Below are positions 1 through 12,401 of a stretch of DNA of 64,000 bases, piece after piece. A program made the position numbers and the translations under genes. Within the stretch, counting starts at the first letter, position 1; every line of letters starts with the position of its first letter. The notes under the pieces were generated by a model, which worked only from the letters and a program-made list of their open reading frames with translations, was not told the origin of the DNA and did no database searches. Origin of the DNA: Xenopus tropicalis (lineage: Eukaryota > Chordata > Amphibia > Anura > Pipidae); assembly GCF_000004195.4 (NCBI RefSeq), contig NC_030678.2, positions 82,682,904 to 82,746,903 of the forward strand, given 5' to 3'.

Positions 1-394
1 TCTATAACATCCAATTGTGCTGTCTGTTTTAGTAACAAAGTCATTTATCATTTTGTTTCTGGTGGTAAATGCATCACAGCATGAATGGATTCATTTGTTA
101 TCTAATGACTGTGTTGTATTATTTCATGCCGTGATACCTGGATGGAAAAAGCCATATATATGTACACACTTGCCTCTGCTAAAGAGCCTACTCTCAGTTC
201 CTGATGGGAATGCAAATGTTGCAAAGAACCAAAAAGCACCGATAAATATAAGAATAATGCTAATTTAAATCTTATTTATAATAGTAGTTAAAGCAGAATT
301 CACTAAAATCTGTTATTGTTTATGTATTATAATTTAACTAGAAAGGGAAGTTTGAGAACAAACTTTATGTTGGGTTGAAAAGCATGGAGTCACT
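1..394. other. No feature recognised
   Basis: AT-rich sequence with no recognisable gene or repeat structure. A short stretch near 366-382 (TTATGTTGGGTTGAAAA) recurs at the left edge of the second ~145-bp array at 48.86 kb, so it may belong to the same repeat family. Confidence 0.5.
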
Positions 395-1675
395 GAATGA
401 AATCTGATCTGTTATTGGCTCTGCCCACTTTTTCTAACCTTGGACCACAGTTATATAGTCAAAACCACTGTGCAAAGTGTGCAAAAGGGACCCTGGTTTT
501 AATAGTGTCTGAATGGCAGCAATTTAAATTTCCCCACTGAAAGTCAACGAGTGACATCTGATTGGCGATTGGTGGCTCCAACCACTTTTTCTAACCTGGA
601 ACTGCAGTTACCCAGTGACTAACTCTGCAAAGTTTAGGATTAATAGTTAAAAACGGCAGCGGTTTAAATTTAAACCAATAAAAGTCAATAGGTAAATTGT
701 TATTGGTTGTTGGTGAGTGTGCCCAGTTTTTCCAACCTTGAGTCCAAGTCACCCAGTGCCAAACAGTGGGCACCCTGGCATAAATAGTGTGAGAATAACA
801 GCATTTTAAATTTAAACCAATAAAATTCAATGGATGAAATCTAATTGGCTGTTAGTGGCCAAACCCACTTTTCCTAATTTTGAACTGCAGTTGCCCAGTG
901 ACCAACTTTGCAAAAATTGTGAGACTGACAGCATTTTACACTTCCCCATTGAAAGTAAATGTGATTGGCTATTGGTGGCTCCACCCACTTTTTTCTAACT
1001 TTGAACGTCAAATACCCAGTGACTAACTCTGGAAAGTTTAACAACCCTGGAATTAATACTTAAATAATGGCATTAGTTTAAATATGAACCAATGAAATTT
1101 AATGGGTGGAAATGGATTGGCTGTTGGTAGCTCCGCCCACTTGCTCTAACCTTGAATAAGTAGTCAGCCAGTGACTGACTGTGCAAAGGGAAACTTGACA
1201 ATGGGAACCTTGACATAAATATTGTGAGAAAGGCAGCATTTTAAATTTAAATTAAAAAAAATTAATAGGTGAAGTCTGATTGGCCTAGTGACCCTGGTGT
1301 TAATACAGTGAGAACGGCAGCAGGTTGACTTTCCCCAATGAGAATCAATCGTTAAAATCTGATTGGCTCCTCACACTTTTTCTAACTCTGAACCGCAGTT
1401 ACCTGGTGACTAGCTCTGCAAAGTTTGGGGACCTTAGTATTAATATTTAAAGAATGGCCGCAGTTTACATTTACTTACATTTATTTAAACATATCTAGTC
1501 TATAGGTGAAATCTGATTGGCTGTTGTTGGCCCCACCCACTTTTCTAATCTTGGAACATAGTCACCCAGTGACAAACTATGCAAAGTTTGGGGACCCTGA
1601 CATTAAACATGTGAGAATGGCAGCAGTTAAAATTTCCCCACTGAAAACAATGAAAGAAATGTGATTGGCTTTTGC
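395..1675 (+). repeat. Diverged tandem array, ~145-bp unit with CCAAT/GC-box motifs
   Basis: About ten degenerate copies of a unit in which GATTGGCTGTTGGTGG is followed by CTCCGCCCACTTTTTCTAACC, then a segment about not-quite-constant AACTCTGCAAAGTTTGGG, then GGCAGCAGTTTAAATTTCC and AATCTGATTGG of the next unit. ATTGG cores fall near 412, 561, 700, 843, 963, 1115, 1280, 1363, 1516 and 1663, so most spacings are 120-165 bp and one is about 82 bp. Copies differ from each other by many substitutions and small indels, so the array is old. The same unit occurs in reverse orientation at 48858-49785. No open frame runs through it. Confidence 0.85.
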
Positions 1676-2212
1676 GCAAAAACTTCTAAAACCACAAAGC
1701 AAAGAAATATCTTCTGGTTGTAAAAAGCACACCTGCTATTGACTTCTACATGATCTTTTGGATTTGTCACAGTTTTGTTGCATAATAAAACATAAAAAAT
1801 GTGTTTTTTGTGACAAAATTGTATTTTGGCGCAAAAAATACAAATCATGAAAATATATGGAACGTTGGTAAGTGCCCCCCAACTGTACAAGAACTTTGTT
1901 GCAGAACAGACAGAAGCAGCAGTTCTGTCGGATACAGTCAGTAATTTCAAGAAAGGGTCAATAGACTCAATTTAAAGGTATTTGCATCGAAACACATTCT
2001 TTGCACTTCCCAGTATTTGCGTCACATTGTCTACCCAGTCTGTTCTAATGAATCCTGGGCATTATGGAACAGCACGGGATCAATTAAAATAATGGAAACT
2101 GCCTTTATTACCAACATAGGCATATTTTAACTGTCTGCACATCAAGGGTTTGGGCTTTTTCTGGCAGGGAATGTGTATGTAAAGTGTATAACGTGCTGAT
2201 GCTATATACATA

Positions 2213-2238
2213 AATGATGATGATTATGATGATGATGA
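2213..2238. repeat. (GAT)n microsatellite
   Basis: Short imperfect trinucleotide run of ATG/GAT units with one interruption (GATTAT). Confidence 0.9.
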
Positions 2239-2288
2239 AAAAGAAATAATTTGGTGTAGTTCTGACTACTACTGCTTATTGATTTTAG

Positions 2289-2340
2289 GGAACCCTGGAG
2301 CGACTGCAGCCCTGAATGTGGCAGTAATTCCAGGGTTGGG
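2289..2340 (+). repeat. Dispersed repeat fragment shared with 39187-39240
   Basis: The segment reads GGAACCCTGGAGC, then a variable stretch, CCCTGAATG, then GTAATTCCA. The same blocks in the same order and spacing recur on the plus strand at 39187-39240. This suggests two decayed copies of one unnamed dispersed repeat. Boundaries beyond the shared blocks are not clear. Confidence 0.5.
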
Positions 2341-4065
2341 GCTATAACTCTCACCAGCACACCCTGGCCCTTCCACTAATATTTCACCTGGTGCTTAGTA
2401 TTTGGTAAGGGATCGACACCTTTCAAAGTAACTCCAAATTTGCTAAAATACCGGCACAACAGGGACGTTTCAGCAGGATAAACCTGCAAGTTTATTTAGT
2501 GCAAACCGTGCCAGAAATGATACGCTCATCACTTTGACAATTCTGACTGCAGCTTGTATACACTTGTGGAAATGTGCTCTTAGGTTGAGTTACTGAGTTA
2601 GAATGCCTCACATACACTTATCTAACTGTACATGTGTACAATAAACTTTGGGATACAGGTCAGACACATCATAGCACACCTCAATAAACCAAACATCTTA
2701 ATCCCAGAGTGCATCCATGAAGTAATGAGCAGTGTCATTTGTTCACTAAAAGGAGCATTGTGTATTTAGAAGAAGGGGTCAGACTCTCTTATAGATTGTT
2801 TTGTGTGGATATTACAATCTTTGCATTTGCAAGGAATTGAATAGAGGTCTTTTTATCCCCGACCTAGGATACACTCCATATAGCTAAATTTTAACTGTTT
2901 TTAATAATATGGGGTATGCACCCATGGATTGTTTTTTCTGTCTTTAATTTTGTAAATAAAAGTTACATTTCAGTTTTATCATTGCTAGAACTCGTTTGAG
3001 ACACATTTCTCAAGTATCAATATATTTGCTAATCCAGTTGATGTAGGGGATGCTGCATAAGCGGTGCAGTCTTTTCCTCCACTTTTTACTCCCTCTGGGA
3101 TATACTTGTATACGTTAGTCTCTCTTGGAGTGACCAGCATGCTATTACGGTTACTACAGGCACCCAAGGTGAAAAATATATAGGGTGGTAGGTGCAGGCT
3201 GCAATTTATTCTTTTTACTTTATTGCTGTCATAATTGAGCCTATAGTCAAAGTGCCATTTTGAATAAGTTAGGAATTTTACCCTTCTAAGACAAACTTAA
3301 CAGCTTCTGATTGGGGGTTTGTGCCTTCATCTGAATCTCGTATCTCAGTAGGAACTACTTAAGTAAAAGGTTAAAAAAGCCGGAGTTGTTAAGTAATTAT
3401 GAAGTATAATACTATTCTCTCTGTACTAGGCACAATGCAGCAAAAATAACTTTTGAGGACAGCGCCTTTAATTTTAATAATGACATATATCTGACACTAG
3501 AGATCAAAGAGCCTACTAAATGAATGTATTCTTCTAATGCTGGGATAGTATAGTTGTATATAGTAGGGAACATCTGTTTGGTATTCTCATGTTAATCAAA
3601 TGTTCTGTAATTCATCGGTTTGTCTTATTAAGAATGTATGTGCTCTATTTAATTGAATGTTTGAAGTTTCAACAATAGTGTAGGTTTCTGCATTAATAAA
3701 TCTTCAAAGCTGGGTTGGTTTTAAATGGTCTGCAGAATAATATTATATCATAATATATCATAAAGTAAAGGAGTTGCAATTGGTTTTGGCAATTATTATT
3801 TCTTCACTGTTAACTTTCTCAAATTCTTAGATGTGTAAATGTAATAGGGGCCCAGATTTACTTACTACGGTTCAAAAATTTGGCATGCTTTTATGGGTTT
3901 ATTTTTCATCTGGTGCACAATGTTTTCTCTCATGTGATATAATTGTCAGGCCATATACAATAATTTGTAGAAAGCAATCAAAAAGATGAATGAATTTTTT
4001 TTATGACATTTAGAAAATGTAAATGTAAAGCTACATCACAGCTTTCTCACAGTCAGCAGAATATT
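2341..4065. other. No feature recognised
   Basis: AT-rich DNA with short A and T runs. I see no convincing reading frame, repeat boundary or RNA gene here. Confidence 0.5.
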
Positions 4066-4545
4066 TTAAAGGAGAAGGGAAGTTTAAAACTAAGCAAGCT
4101 TATCAGAAAGGTGTATATACATCAATAAACACTCACAGTAATGCTGCTCTGTGACCTCTGCCAAAAGAAACACAGTATTCCTTTTCTTCTATTCTGTACA
4201 CATGGGCTTCATTATCAGATTTCCTTCTCTCAGCTCAAACCTCCAGGCCACGGTCATGAGCCTGCGCAGCTTGCTCCTTTCTCCCTCTTCCCCTCACCTC
4301 TCTCCTCCCCTCCTTGCTGTAATTTGAGCCCAGAGCTACGTGCCAGCTAGAGACACAAGGGGCAGAGAATGAAGTTACCTTACAACAAGCTTATAGGGCA
4401 GCTGCTTTCTTAAACAAACATAGAGAGTTTATAGGGCTGGTTACTCAGGTATAGTAAAGCATTCTACAGAATAAATATAGCGTCCTAGCTTGCACCATTG
4501 TGGCTTATCTATTGCTAGTAAAATGTCTCAGTATCATTTCTTTAA
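4066..4545 (+). mobile_element. TTAA-flanked MITE-like element (T2 type)
   Basis: Begins TTAAAGGAGAAGGGAAG and ends near TTTCTTTAA, with TTAA at both edges (4066-4069 and 4542-4545). TTAA target sites and a TTAAAGG terminus are typical of T2-MITEs in Xenopus (piggyBac/Kolobok-like target preference). The interior has a CT-rich block at about 4270-4320 and no transposase. The terminal inverted repeats match only over the first few bases, so the right boundary is tentative. Confidence 0.5.
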
Positions 4546-7313
4546 ACTAGCTAAAGGAATAGGTTCATTTTTGGCCTGGAACATAGTTCATATACATGGA
4601 TTTCGCCAGGACCATTTAAATGGTACCTTACAAGCTAGACCCCTTATATGGTAGGTGATATAAAGTAACACACCTGGATAGTTGGACTGCATTTTAACTT
4701 ATTTAAGCATTAGAATGTATAACTGAAGGAACTAGGCAGGGAAAAACAACTAATATCCATGAATGCAAAAATGCAGCAAAACAAGGTTCTGCGTGTGCAA
4801 TAGCCTTGAATCCATGGCTAGAACTCTATTGAACATGGAATAAAATACATGACATATTTTTAACATTTTTATTTTAGCTATAACAATAGACGATCTGTGA
4901 AATGTTCTGGTCAACATTTTACACAAAAAGCATAATGTAATCAGAAAAACCTAGTATGGCATAAACGGTTTCTATAGATCAGCTATTGGATATCGGATTT
5001 CTTTTTACTTGAAAAACACCTTCAAAATCATTTGAATAATTTCCATAACTCTTTGAAGTGTTATTATATTTACCTTCTGACAGATTCAACGTTGTGACAT
5101 CCAGGGGCATTTTGATGCTCCTTTTTCCATATAGTAGGGCACAACTACATTAGACTGTTACTGTTGCAGAGAGCGTTTTCTACTGTAGTCTAACATTGCC
5201 TGTATTAGCTTAGTGATAACAGGAGTACCTCCAATGGGACAAGAGTCTCCTGAATGGGAAGCAGTGTAATGGTATAGATGACATTTCCATTATAGGTGAC
5301 ATATATACCCTTTAGAGACCCTTTTCAATTCTGAACAGTTTGAATTGTATTCTGATTCCCAAGTGTGTATCCAGATTTAATGAAAGAGTGTGTGGCAATA
5401 CAGAATACTCACCCTGCTTTCTCAAGGATATCATCTAAGAAGGGAAAGATGCCCCAAGCTGAATATGGAGTGTAAAACTGGTACCTCAATTGAACATTGA
5501 ACAGCAATAAAAGAATTACTGCAACTATTTTACTGCTATTTATAGCCACAACCTCCCCTTTATGAAGCATTTTAGCTTAGTTAAACCCACATCAAAAAGT
5601 CGGCTGTGGCCGAAAAAAATCCTTTATATTGTCTAAGCATTTCTGCAATATAAAATTGTACCTGAGGCATTAAGAACAAAAATGAGTGATTATGAGAAAA
5701 TGAAATTGAAAAAGAAAAATTCTGTTAAAAGAAACTAGGATAAGCTGATTTTTATATGATCAGAGTTGTAAAAGTAAAGCTTCTGGCTGTAAAGTTGAAA
5801 GTTTTAAAACCTCAGCTGATTTGATTATTGCAAAGTAGAATTATGTAAGTCTTAATTTCCTGCAATAACCATTAAATTCTGCCAGTGCTCAGTTAACAAT
5901 GGAACTGCAATCTGCTTAATAGTTTGCTTCGGCGTATCCTATTAAAATATCCTTGCTACAAGAGGAATTATTAATGGAATAATGAAGCTCAGCTAGTGCT
6001 TTTCTTAGGGATTAAATGGTCGTAATAGATCGTTTTTTGGTAACCTTGACATTTTTTCCTTTTCAAGGCTGACTCAAGCTACAGGCCTGGGAGAAATGTT
6101 CAACTGAAGCAGAGTGGCGCTTTCCCCACTGGAGCTCATCTCTGTCTTCCAGGCACCAATCAGTATGCAGAAAAGTTTTATTCTAGCAAACTTGTGAAGA
6201 TACAGAGGTATAATCATCAAAGAAACTGTGGTTTAATTGAATCACTTGGGCCAAGTGAATACTGTTATTATCAATAGCATACAGTATTTATAACAAGAAT
6301 ATTAATTAGAATTCAGGAAGCTATACAACTGTACATTGACACTGACACTTATACTGGAAGCTAGTGATGTATTTTCTGAAATGTTGTGGCTTCCTCATGA
6401 ATCTTTTACTTGCTCATCACCCAGGCCAATAGAGCATATCATAGGATTGCAAGGATTGTCACAAAGGGTCCCTAACAGAGGAGAACAGAGGAGTCAACTG
6501 AGACTGAAGATACAAGTAGCTTTATAAATATGTTAAAATCCAAAGAATGTAAAATGATGCAAAACAAAATGGACATAAAACAATGCATTCATTTAGTTTC
6601 TGTTGTTCGGAAATCAATCGGTGGTGTACAAGAACCAGCTGAAGAGAGTATTGTAAGAGGAACAACTGCTGAACATAGAAGATGGGGGAGGTTATAGGAG
6701 AATAGAGAAATAGATGTGAGGTCAGGGGGTAATATAAAATCAATTGTCTTGTTTCCATGCATCATATACTCCCCTTGACTTAATTTCCTGCAACTCATCT
6801 GCCCCTGTACAAATGAAAATCTTATATCCCACACTTCCTTTTCATTTTTGTTATAGTGTAAAAATGCTGTTGGTTTATTTTATCATACTGCTGTGTTATT
6901 TACTGGATCATGTGTAGGAACCCCAAGACCTATGGTACTGTGATTTGTGGGTATACCTGTGGTATTGTGATGTGTCAAAGTACCCATATGCCATTGGTGT
7001 CTAAGGGAATCACATGATATTCATGCAGTCCTTGTTTGCTGTTTGCAAAACTCCACAAAATCGATGATTCTATAGACCATATATTTACTAGTATGTGAAA
7101 TGCTGTTGTCCTGTCCTATTTGCAGAAATATATTGTTCGTTTATTCCTGTGCTTTGCAGAACAAATTCTCACTGCAGAAATTAATTAAAGCTTTCTAACA
7201 TTCTTGACCAGATGAGACAAAATATAGAAAACTGTTTAAGCTTTTAAACATACAGGTAGCATCCCAAACCCTGTATGCCAAGGTTGTATTAAATGTATTT
7301 TACACTTTCATTT
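4546..7313. other. No feature recognised
   Basis: AT-rich unique-looking DNA. No supported coding, RNA or repeat structure was recognised. Confidence 0.5.
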
Positions 7314-7351
7314 AAAAAAAAAAAAAATCCTAAAAATAACCTTTTTTTTTT
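7314..7351. repeat. A14 run followed by T10 run
   Basis: A14 at 7314-7327 and T10 at 7342-7351 are separated by about 14 bp. They could fold into an A/T hairpin or be remnants of retroposon tails. No flanking duplication was identified. Confidence 0.7.
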
Positions 7352-7788
7352 GATTGAACATGGCAAACAACTGTTTGTTAGCAAATTAAGTTAACTTTAA
7401 GTCCACTGTGAGCCTAAAGGGGTTGGGAACTCATGCTTATTTTGCAGTGTTTTATTCTGTTATTCTGCACTTGTGGGAATAGAATGCAAGTGTAAAAAGG
7501 GCAATTGCAAGGTTATCACCTTGGCAAAAACTCCCCTGGTTATAAACCTGCATTACTCCTTATCATTAAATGACTAAGTAAAAAATGACAGAAGAAAGGG
7601 TTACCTGAAATTTAATGGGCTTACTTTATGTCATATATGACACTGTTTAATAAATGCAGTCAAGTGTAAAATAACTAGATCAGAACAGAAAAAAGACTGA
7701 ACAGTATTTTCTTCCATTTTATTTTCTTCCAGATATAAGTGTTCATTAGTATTTAATTTAAAAAAAGCATAAGAAAGTTTTAACTTAC

Positions 7789-7925
7789 AAGGTCAAGCCC
7801 AGAGGAACCTTCAGCACATTATGAATGCCAGGCTCATTCCTAACCCAGGAGCTCCACGTTAGTTGATCAGTTCTGCTAATCCCTCCACTGTAAGGCCATT
7901 TGTAACAGCGGACAGGGCATTTATC
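7789..7925 (-). CDS. Candidate coding exon, unidentified protein
   Basis: On the minus strand a 137-nt segment is bounded by an acceptor (TTTGTCTAGCAACCAG) and a consensus donor (GTAAGT at 7788-7783). It is open in phase 0, giving 45 residues that start DKCPVRCYKWPYSGG and end VLKVPLGLTL. It retains two CpGs in a CpG-poor region. I do not recognise the protein. Open segments of this length between splice-like sites occur by chance, and it could also be part of a dispersed repeat. It starts in the phase in which the candidate exon at 19579-19670 ends. Confidence 0.25.
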
Positions 7926-8700
7926 CTGGTTGCTAGACAAAGTGAGCAACTGCATTTGTTTGTTTTGTTTTGCTTTTTCTTTGGCGGAAATCATTGACTT
8001 TCTGTGAAAAATGTGCCAAGCTTAGATCACACAAAATAGAAAACTTGGTTAAGGAAGGTGCGATAGGCACCTTTTTTAGTCTAAACTTTTATATGTATCC
8101 ATGGCACTTAAAGGCACTACCTTACCACTACCTGCTAGTGATCAAGCAAACCTGGGAGCACACTATAGATGAGGGAGACTGGAAATCCTGTTACTAAATT
8201 TAATGGCGCCTCCAAATAGGTTCCAAGGAATACAACTTATTCTTAAAACATGGTAAAACACAAGTCAAGCATAAAAACAAAGCATTATAAAAAAAACACA
8301 CCTAATACAAAACAAAAGCAGTACATAGGAAACATGGAGCCTACCTGGCTATTTAACAAATCATAGACTAGCTTAGGGTGACCAGATCAAGTGAAAATTC
8401 AGGAACACGTCTATAAAATCCAGCTGGCAGGCTGAACTGATTGCCGTTTATTTTAAATGAGAAAATTAGCGGTCTATAATGGGGACATATAATAAAGGTA
8501 TGCTACTGGTCTCATTACAACTAGCAACCAATGAGTAGGAAGCATTTACAAGCTGTCACATATTTAAATACAAACATCTAATTGTTTTTTATGGGTTACT
8601 GGAAAAACTTTGTTTACATATTACATATGGATATGTGGAGCAATAAAATTCACTAAAGAGTAATATGTAGCATATCTACCTTGCTACAACTGCAAAAATT

Positions 8701-8830
8701 CAAAAAGTAGGAAAAAAGCTTCAGCAGATTTACTGCAAACCATTTATTGTGGGCAGTGGTAACACAACATGTTTCGGGTCAATACCCTTTATCAAGTGTA
8801 CAAAGACCATAACCATGTGTTCTCATTTAA
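8701..8830. repeat. Repeat fragment with CATGTTTCGGGT...TATCAAG motif
   Basis: Contains ACATGTTTCGGGTCAATA followed by CCCTTTATCAAGTG. This GTTTCGGG/TATCAAG pair is like the ACGCGTTTC...TTCATCAG pair at 19383-19420, so both appear to be fragments of one unnamed dispersed family. Edges are unclear. Confidence 0.4.
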
Positions 8831-9580
8831 AGCCAAATTGACCTATGACCCACCAAGCACACAGCATTTCAGGAAACTCCTTAACGTGATAGTATAATAA
8901 TTGAACATAAGTGAGGGGTCATTTTATAACACACCTTGTGAAAATAGTGCTACAGTTAAGCAAAGTAATGTTTCATTATACATTAACATTAAAGTGAAGT
9001 AACAGTAAAGTGCAGCAATTAAGCATAGATAATGCCACAATGTGCATAGATTTGTTAAAACAATAATATATAAGATGATCAAAACAAGTGCAAGGTGAAT
9101 AAAGCATACAGTCCAAATAATAAGTCCATAAGTGTTGATCCAATGTCCTTAGAAATCCATTAAACACAGTTCCATAAAAAAGGGAGGTCCAGTTGAACCT
9201 TGCTACAACTTAAAATAGTTTGCATAATAATAGCGCTAATAATAGTGTTATCCAGACTAAGTTCCTGTGCATGGGAGCTGCAGCTTCATCTTCCCCATTG
9301 TCAACTCCACTATGAACTTTCCAGGCATAGCTGTGCAACAGTTTTACAAGAGATAACCTCAAACTTTACCAGCTGCTATATAGTATTCTTCTGAACTCAA
9401 GAAGATTTTAACATTTGAAGTGCTACTGTCTACTGTGTTTACTGCTCTCTGAGTACATTAAGGTACAAAATTAGAAATACATTTGCCCAAAACTCACCAC
9501 AAACAGGAAGAGGCCCAGGTGCACCACCCTGAGCCTTTAGCTAAGGGAGCGGAAACAACCATGTGTTTGAGAGCAGGCAC

Positions 9581-9794
9581 TCAATGAGCAGTCCTTAAGA
9601 TACGCATGTAAAATCAAGTAGATTTATGGAAGTACCAAAGTCAGAGGTGGCCTTACACTCTTTGTGTTTTCATAACACCTAATCATAGGCTTAAGTAAGA
9701 ACACAAAACTTGAAAGGCCACCTCTAATTTAAGTAGAATTAATTAGAATAAGTCTACTTAATTTTACATGTCTGCCTTGAGGACTGCTCATTGA
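9581..9794. repeat. Fold-back (palindromic) element, arms ~100 bp
   Basis: Left TCAATGAGCAGTCC (9581-9594) has its exact reverse complement at 9781-9794. Further matching pairs are nested inside: ATGTAAAAT...AAGTAGA against TCTACTTAATTTTACAT, and AGAGGTGGCCTT against its complement near 9713-9726. The centre is near 9688. The element is a long imperfect hairpin, as in fold-back MITEs. No coding capacity was seen. Confidence 0.75.
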
Positions 9795-9863
9795 CTGCTC
9801 ATGACAGTGTTGATATCCTCTGGAACCCCTTAAATTGGGTTTGAACATCCAAAATGCTATATA

Positions 9864-9882
9864 ATATATATATATATATATA
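9864..9882. repeat. (TA)n microsatellite
   Basis: Uninterrupted alternating TA tract. Confidence 0.9.
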
Positions 9883-12401
9883 CACGTGTAGAAACAAGTA
9901 TGCGGGTATTTAAGTAAGAACAAGTTCCAAAGTTCAGATCTAGTAAAATTATTTGGTAATTAAAGGTTGCGCTGGATTGCTAGGAGCTTTTCTGCTTTGC
10001 CAAATCACAATATGGTCTCTTTTCATCAGCACCTTATGAAGGGTTTGCATTAACTAGTTGGGTGTTTATACAATGACTATGAAACTTAGCGAAACAAATC
10101 AAATTAGTAGGATAGCTTATAATTCTGTGATCATTTTTTTTTTTTTTTTTAAATCCTGAAATAAATCATGGTAATGAAACTGTTGTGCTGTGTATCCTGT
10201 CCCGTCTAGCAAAGAAAATAAGCTTCAAGGCTCTAGGAAATTCATTTCAACATTCAGGAGAAACTATGAAAAAATAAACCATTTTGTACGTTTTCCCTGC
10301 AGAGTTATTTGCAAACAAAGATACATTTGCCTTTTATAGCATACATACTAATAAATGGCAATGTACCTTACACTTTATCGGTTCTTCGTAGTTATTGTAT
10401 ACTAAGCATCATTTAGTAGTATAGTTAAATGAGTTCTATGTTCTGTGTACTTTTTTTTTACCTAAATCAGTCATTTGGAGATGCAGCAGGGATGGAGTTT
10501 AACTGTAAGTATGTGGGTTTATGGGTAGACCTGGACTAAAACTTTGGTGAGGGTGGCACCCATTTCTGTGCCCCCCATCCCTCGATTTTACAAGATTCTG
10601 TGAGTCACCTTTTATCTGCAAATACACTTGTACAGCATATAATCAAGACTTGTCCAATGTACTTTTCAACATTTTGGATATCTGAAATCTGATCCTGTTT
10701 CAAAAGTGCCATCAAAATAAAGGGGTGAGTACTGGTAGATTGTAGGGGCATATATATTATAATATAAACAGAGAGGTGGTAAGTTCCCCTCTGGTCAACT
10801 GCAATAACTGCTCAGACAGACATGTCAATTCACATGAGTTTTTTAGGAACCACCTTGATTTCCCCCCTCACCTGGTCACCCAAAGTAACAGCCAAGTCTC
10901 CTGCTCCTTGTCTTTTGCATTGGATTTACATTTACCACTATTACCGAAAAACATGGAAACACCCAAAAATCCTTAAAAACACCCAAAAATCCTTAGAAAC
11001 AGGCAGCACTGGCCAGAGCAGGAAGCATGTTTGGGAATGGTTCCAGAGGCATAACGGGTGCAGTTAGGCAAAGTATGGCCAAGACACACCCAAAGTATAA
11101 AAATCTTGGTTGGTGTTCTGCACAGGTCCTTATAAATCTAGGCAGTAGGCCTTGGGGATGACATCTAGACCCGACAATGGATTATCCAGCCCTGTAACTC
11201 TCAGGTCACTCCATGTAGTGGTTAACCATCAGACACTAATCTTTTTTTACTCCAAGGCAGCCTACTCCTATGCCACATTGCCTTGTATAGCATCTACACA
11301 GAAAACTTACTTTCACATTTACTTCTTTCTTTCCATCGTTACCGTCTGCTTGAGCCTATTGCATCCCAAGCATACTACTAATATACTCTCACTTCTTCAC
11401 AGGGAAAACAAGTCCAGACCCAAACGCTAACTTAGCCGTTTAATCACTGCCATTCTAAACAATTGGAATGTAGCCCCACATTTAACAGGGCAAATGGTAC
11501 AATATGTAAACTTGTAATAATTTAAAAACTGCCTTGCTATTTATATATCCGCAAAGTTAATTATATGGTCCTTGGTTACAAGTTCAATCTAGTAAGCTTT
11601 TTGCATCCAAATCAAACTTTTATAAAAACACATAAGTAAGAGAAATGTGGATGTCTTCATTAACTCAATTGACATTAAGAGAATGTGAGAGGAAAGAAAT
11701 TGGCCCTCGTTTTTCCCTCTGGAGGAAAGTTATATTTTCTGTATAGTTTGGTTTCCTACATTTTCATTAACTAAGCTCTTTCTATATCTTATTTAATTTG
11801 GTAATGTTCGTCTAAGGTCTCATAAAAAAGTACGGACTTTCCTAATGACTTTCTGTGTAGTTACAGTATATGCTTTTTTTACCCCTCTATTTGTGTAAAA
11901 GAACACTAATCCTAATGGCACATAGGTCGGGTAATCCACCAAAGAAGAAAACCATTGGTGTGTATATATGTGAGCACAAACACTGACCCATGTGCCATTA
12001 ACCTTATAGTGTTACTCGCTTTGCATCCAGGTCCAAACTGTATCACATTTTGTGTAGCTTTCCTTGCACTCAGCTAATAAAACATATAGGGTTCTGTTTG
12101 GTCCACTAAGAGGAATCTGTATGCCTGTTTTATACTGTAGTGGACAGCTTGGACTGGAACTGGAACACCAGTTCTTCATGGTAAGTGTTACAGTGTGCAC
12201 AAGAATGTTTTATATCATGTTTGTCATCATCTTAGCTGTAACGACTTTATGATATCAATATATACAAGGTTATCTGTATCTAACAAACTTTTATTTTTAA
12301 TCTCCACATATCACCTATTTGGATGACCAAATCAAGCAAATGAAGATCAGCTATTTTGGCTCTACTACACTGCTACAGTGCTATGGATGGAGGGACTATG
12401 A
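9883..12401. other. No well-supported feature
   Basis: Contains a T17 run (10134-10150) and a short direct repeat of ACACCCAAAAATCCTTA (about 10960-11000). Two plus-strand microexon-like segments (10471-10504 and 12141-12180) have good splice consensus but are too short to support. Confidence 0.5.

Noticed and set aside
1627..1950. 107-codon minus-strand frame
   Set aside because: Overlaps the end of the ~145-bp array and T-rich DNA; no domain seen.
12141..12180. Plus-strand 40-nt exon-like segment (GQLGLELEHQFFM) with donor GTAAGT
   Set aside because: Good splice consensus but too short, and its open phase does not join the other plus-strand candidate at 10471-10504 (SFGDAAGMEFN).
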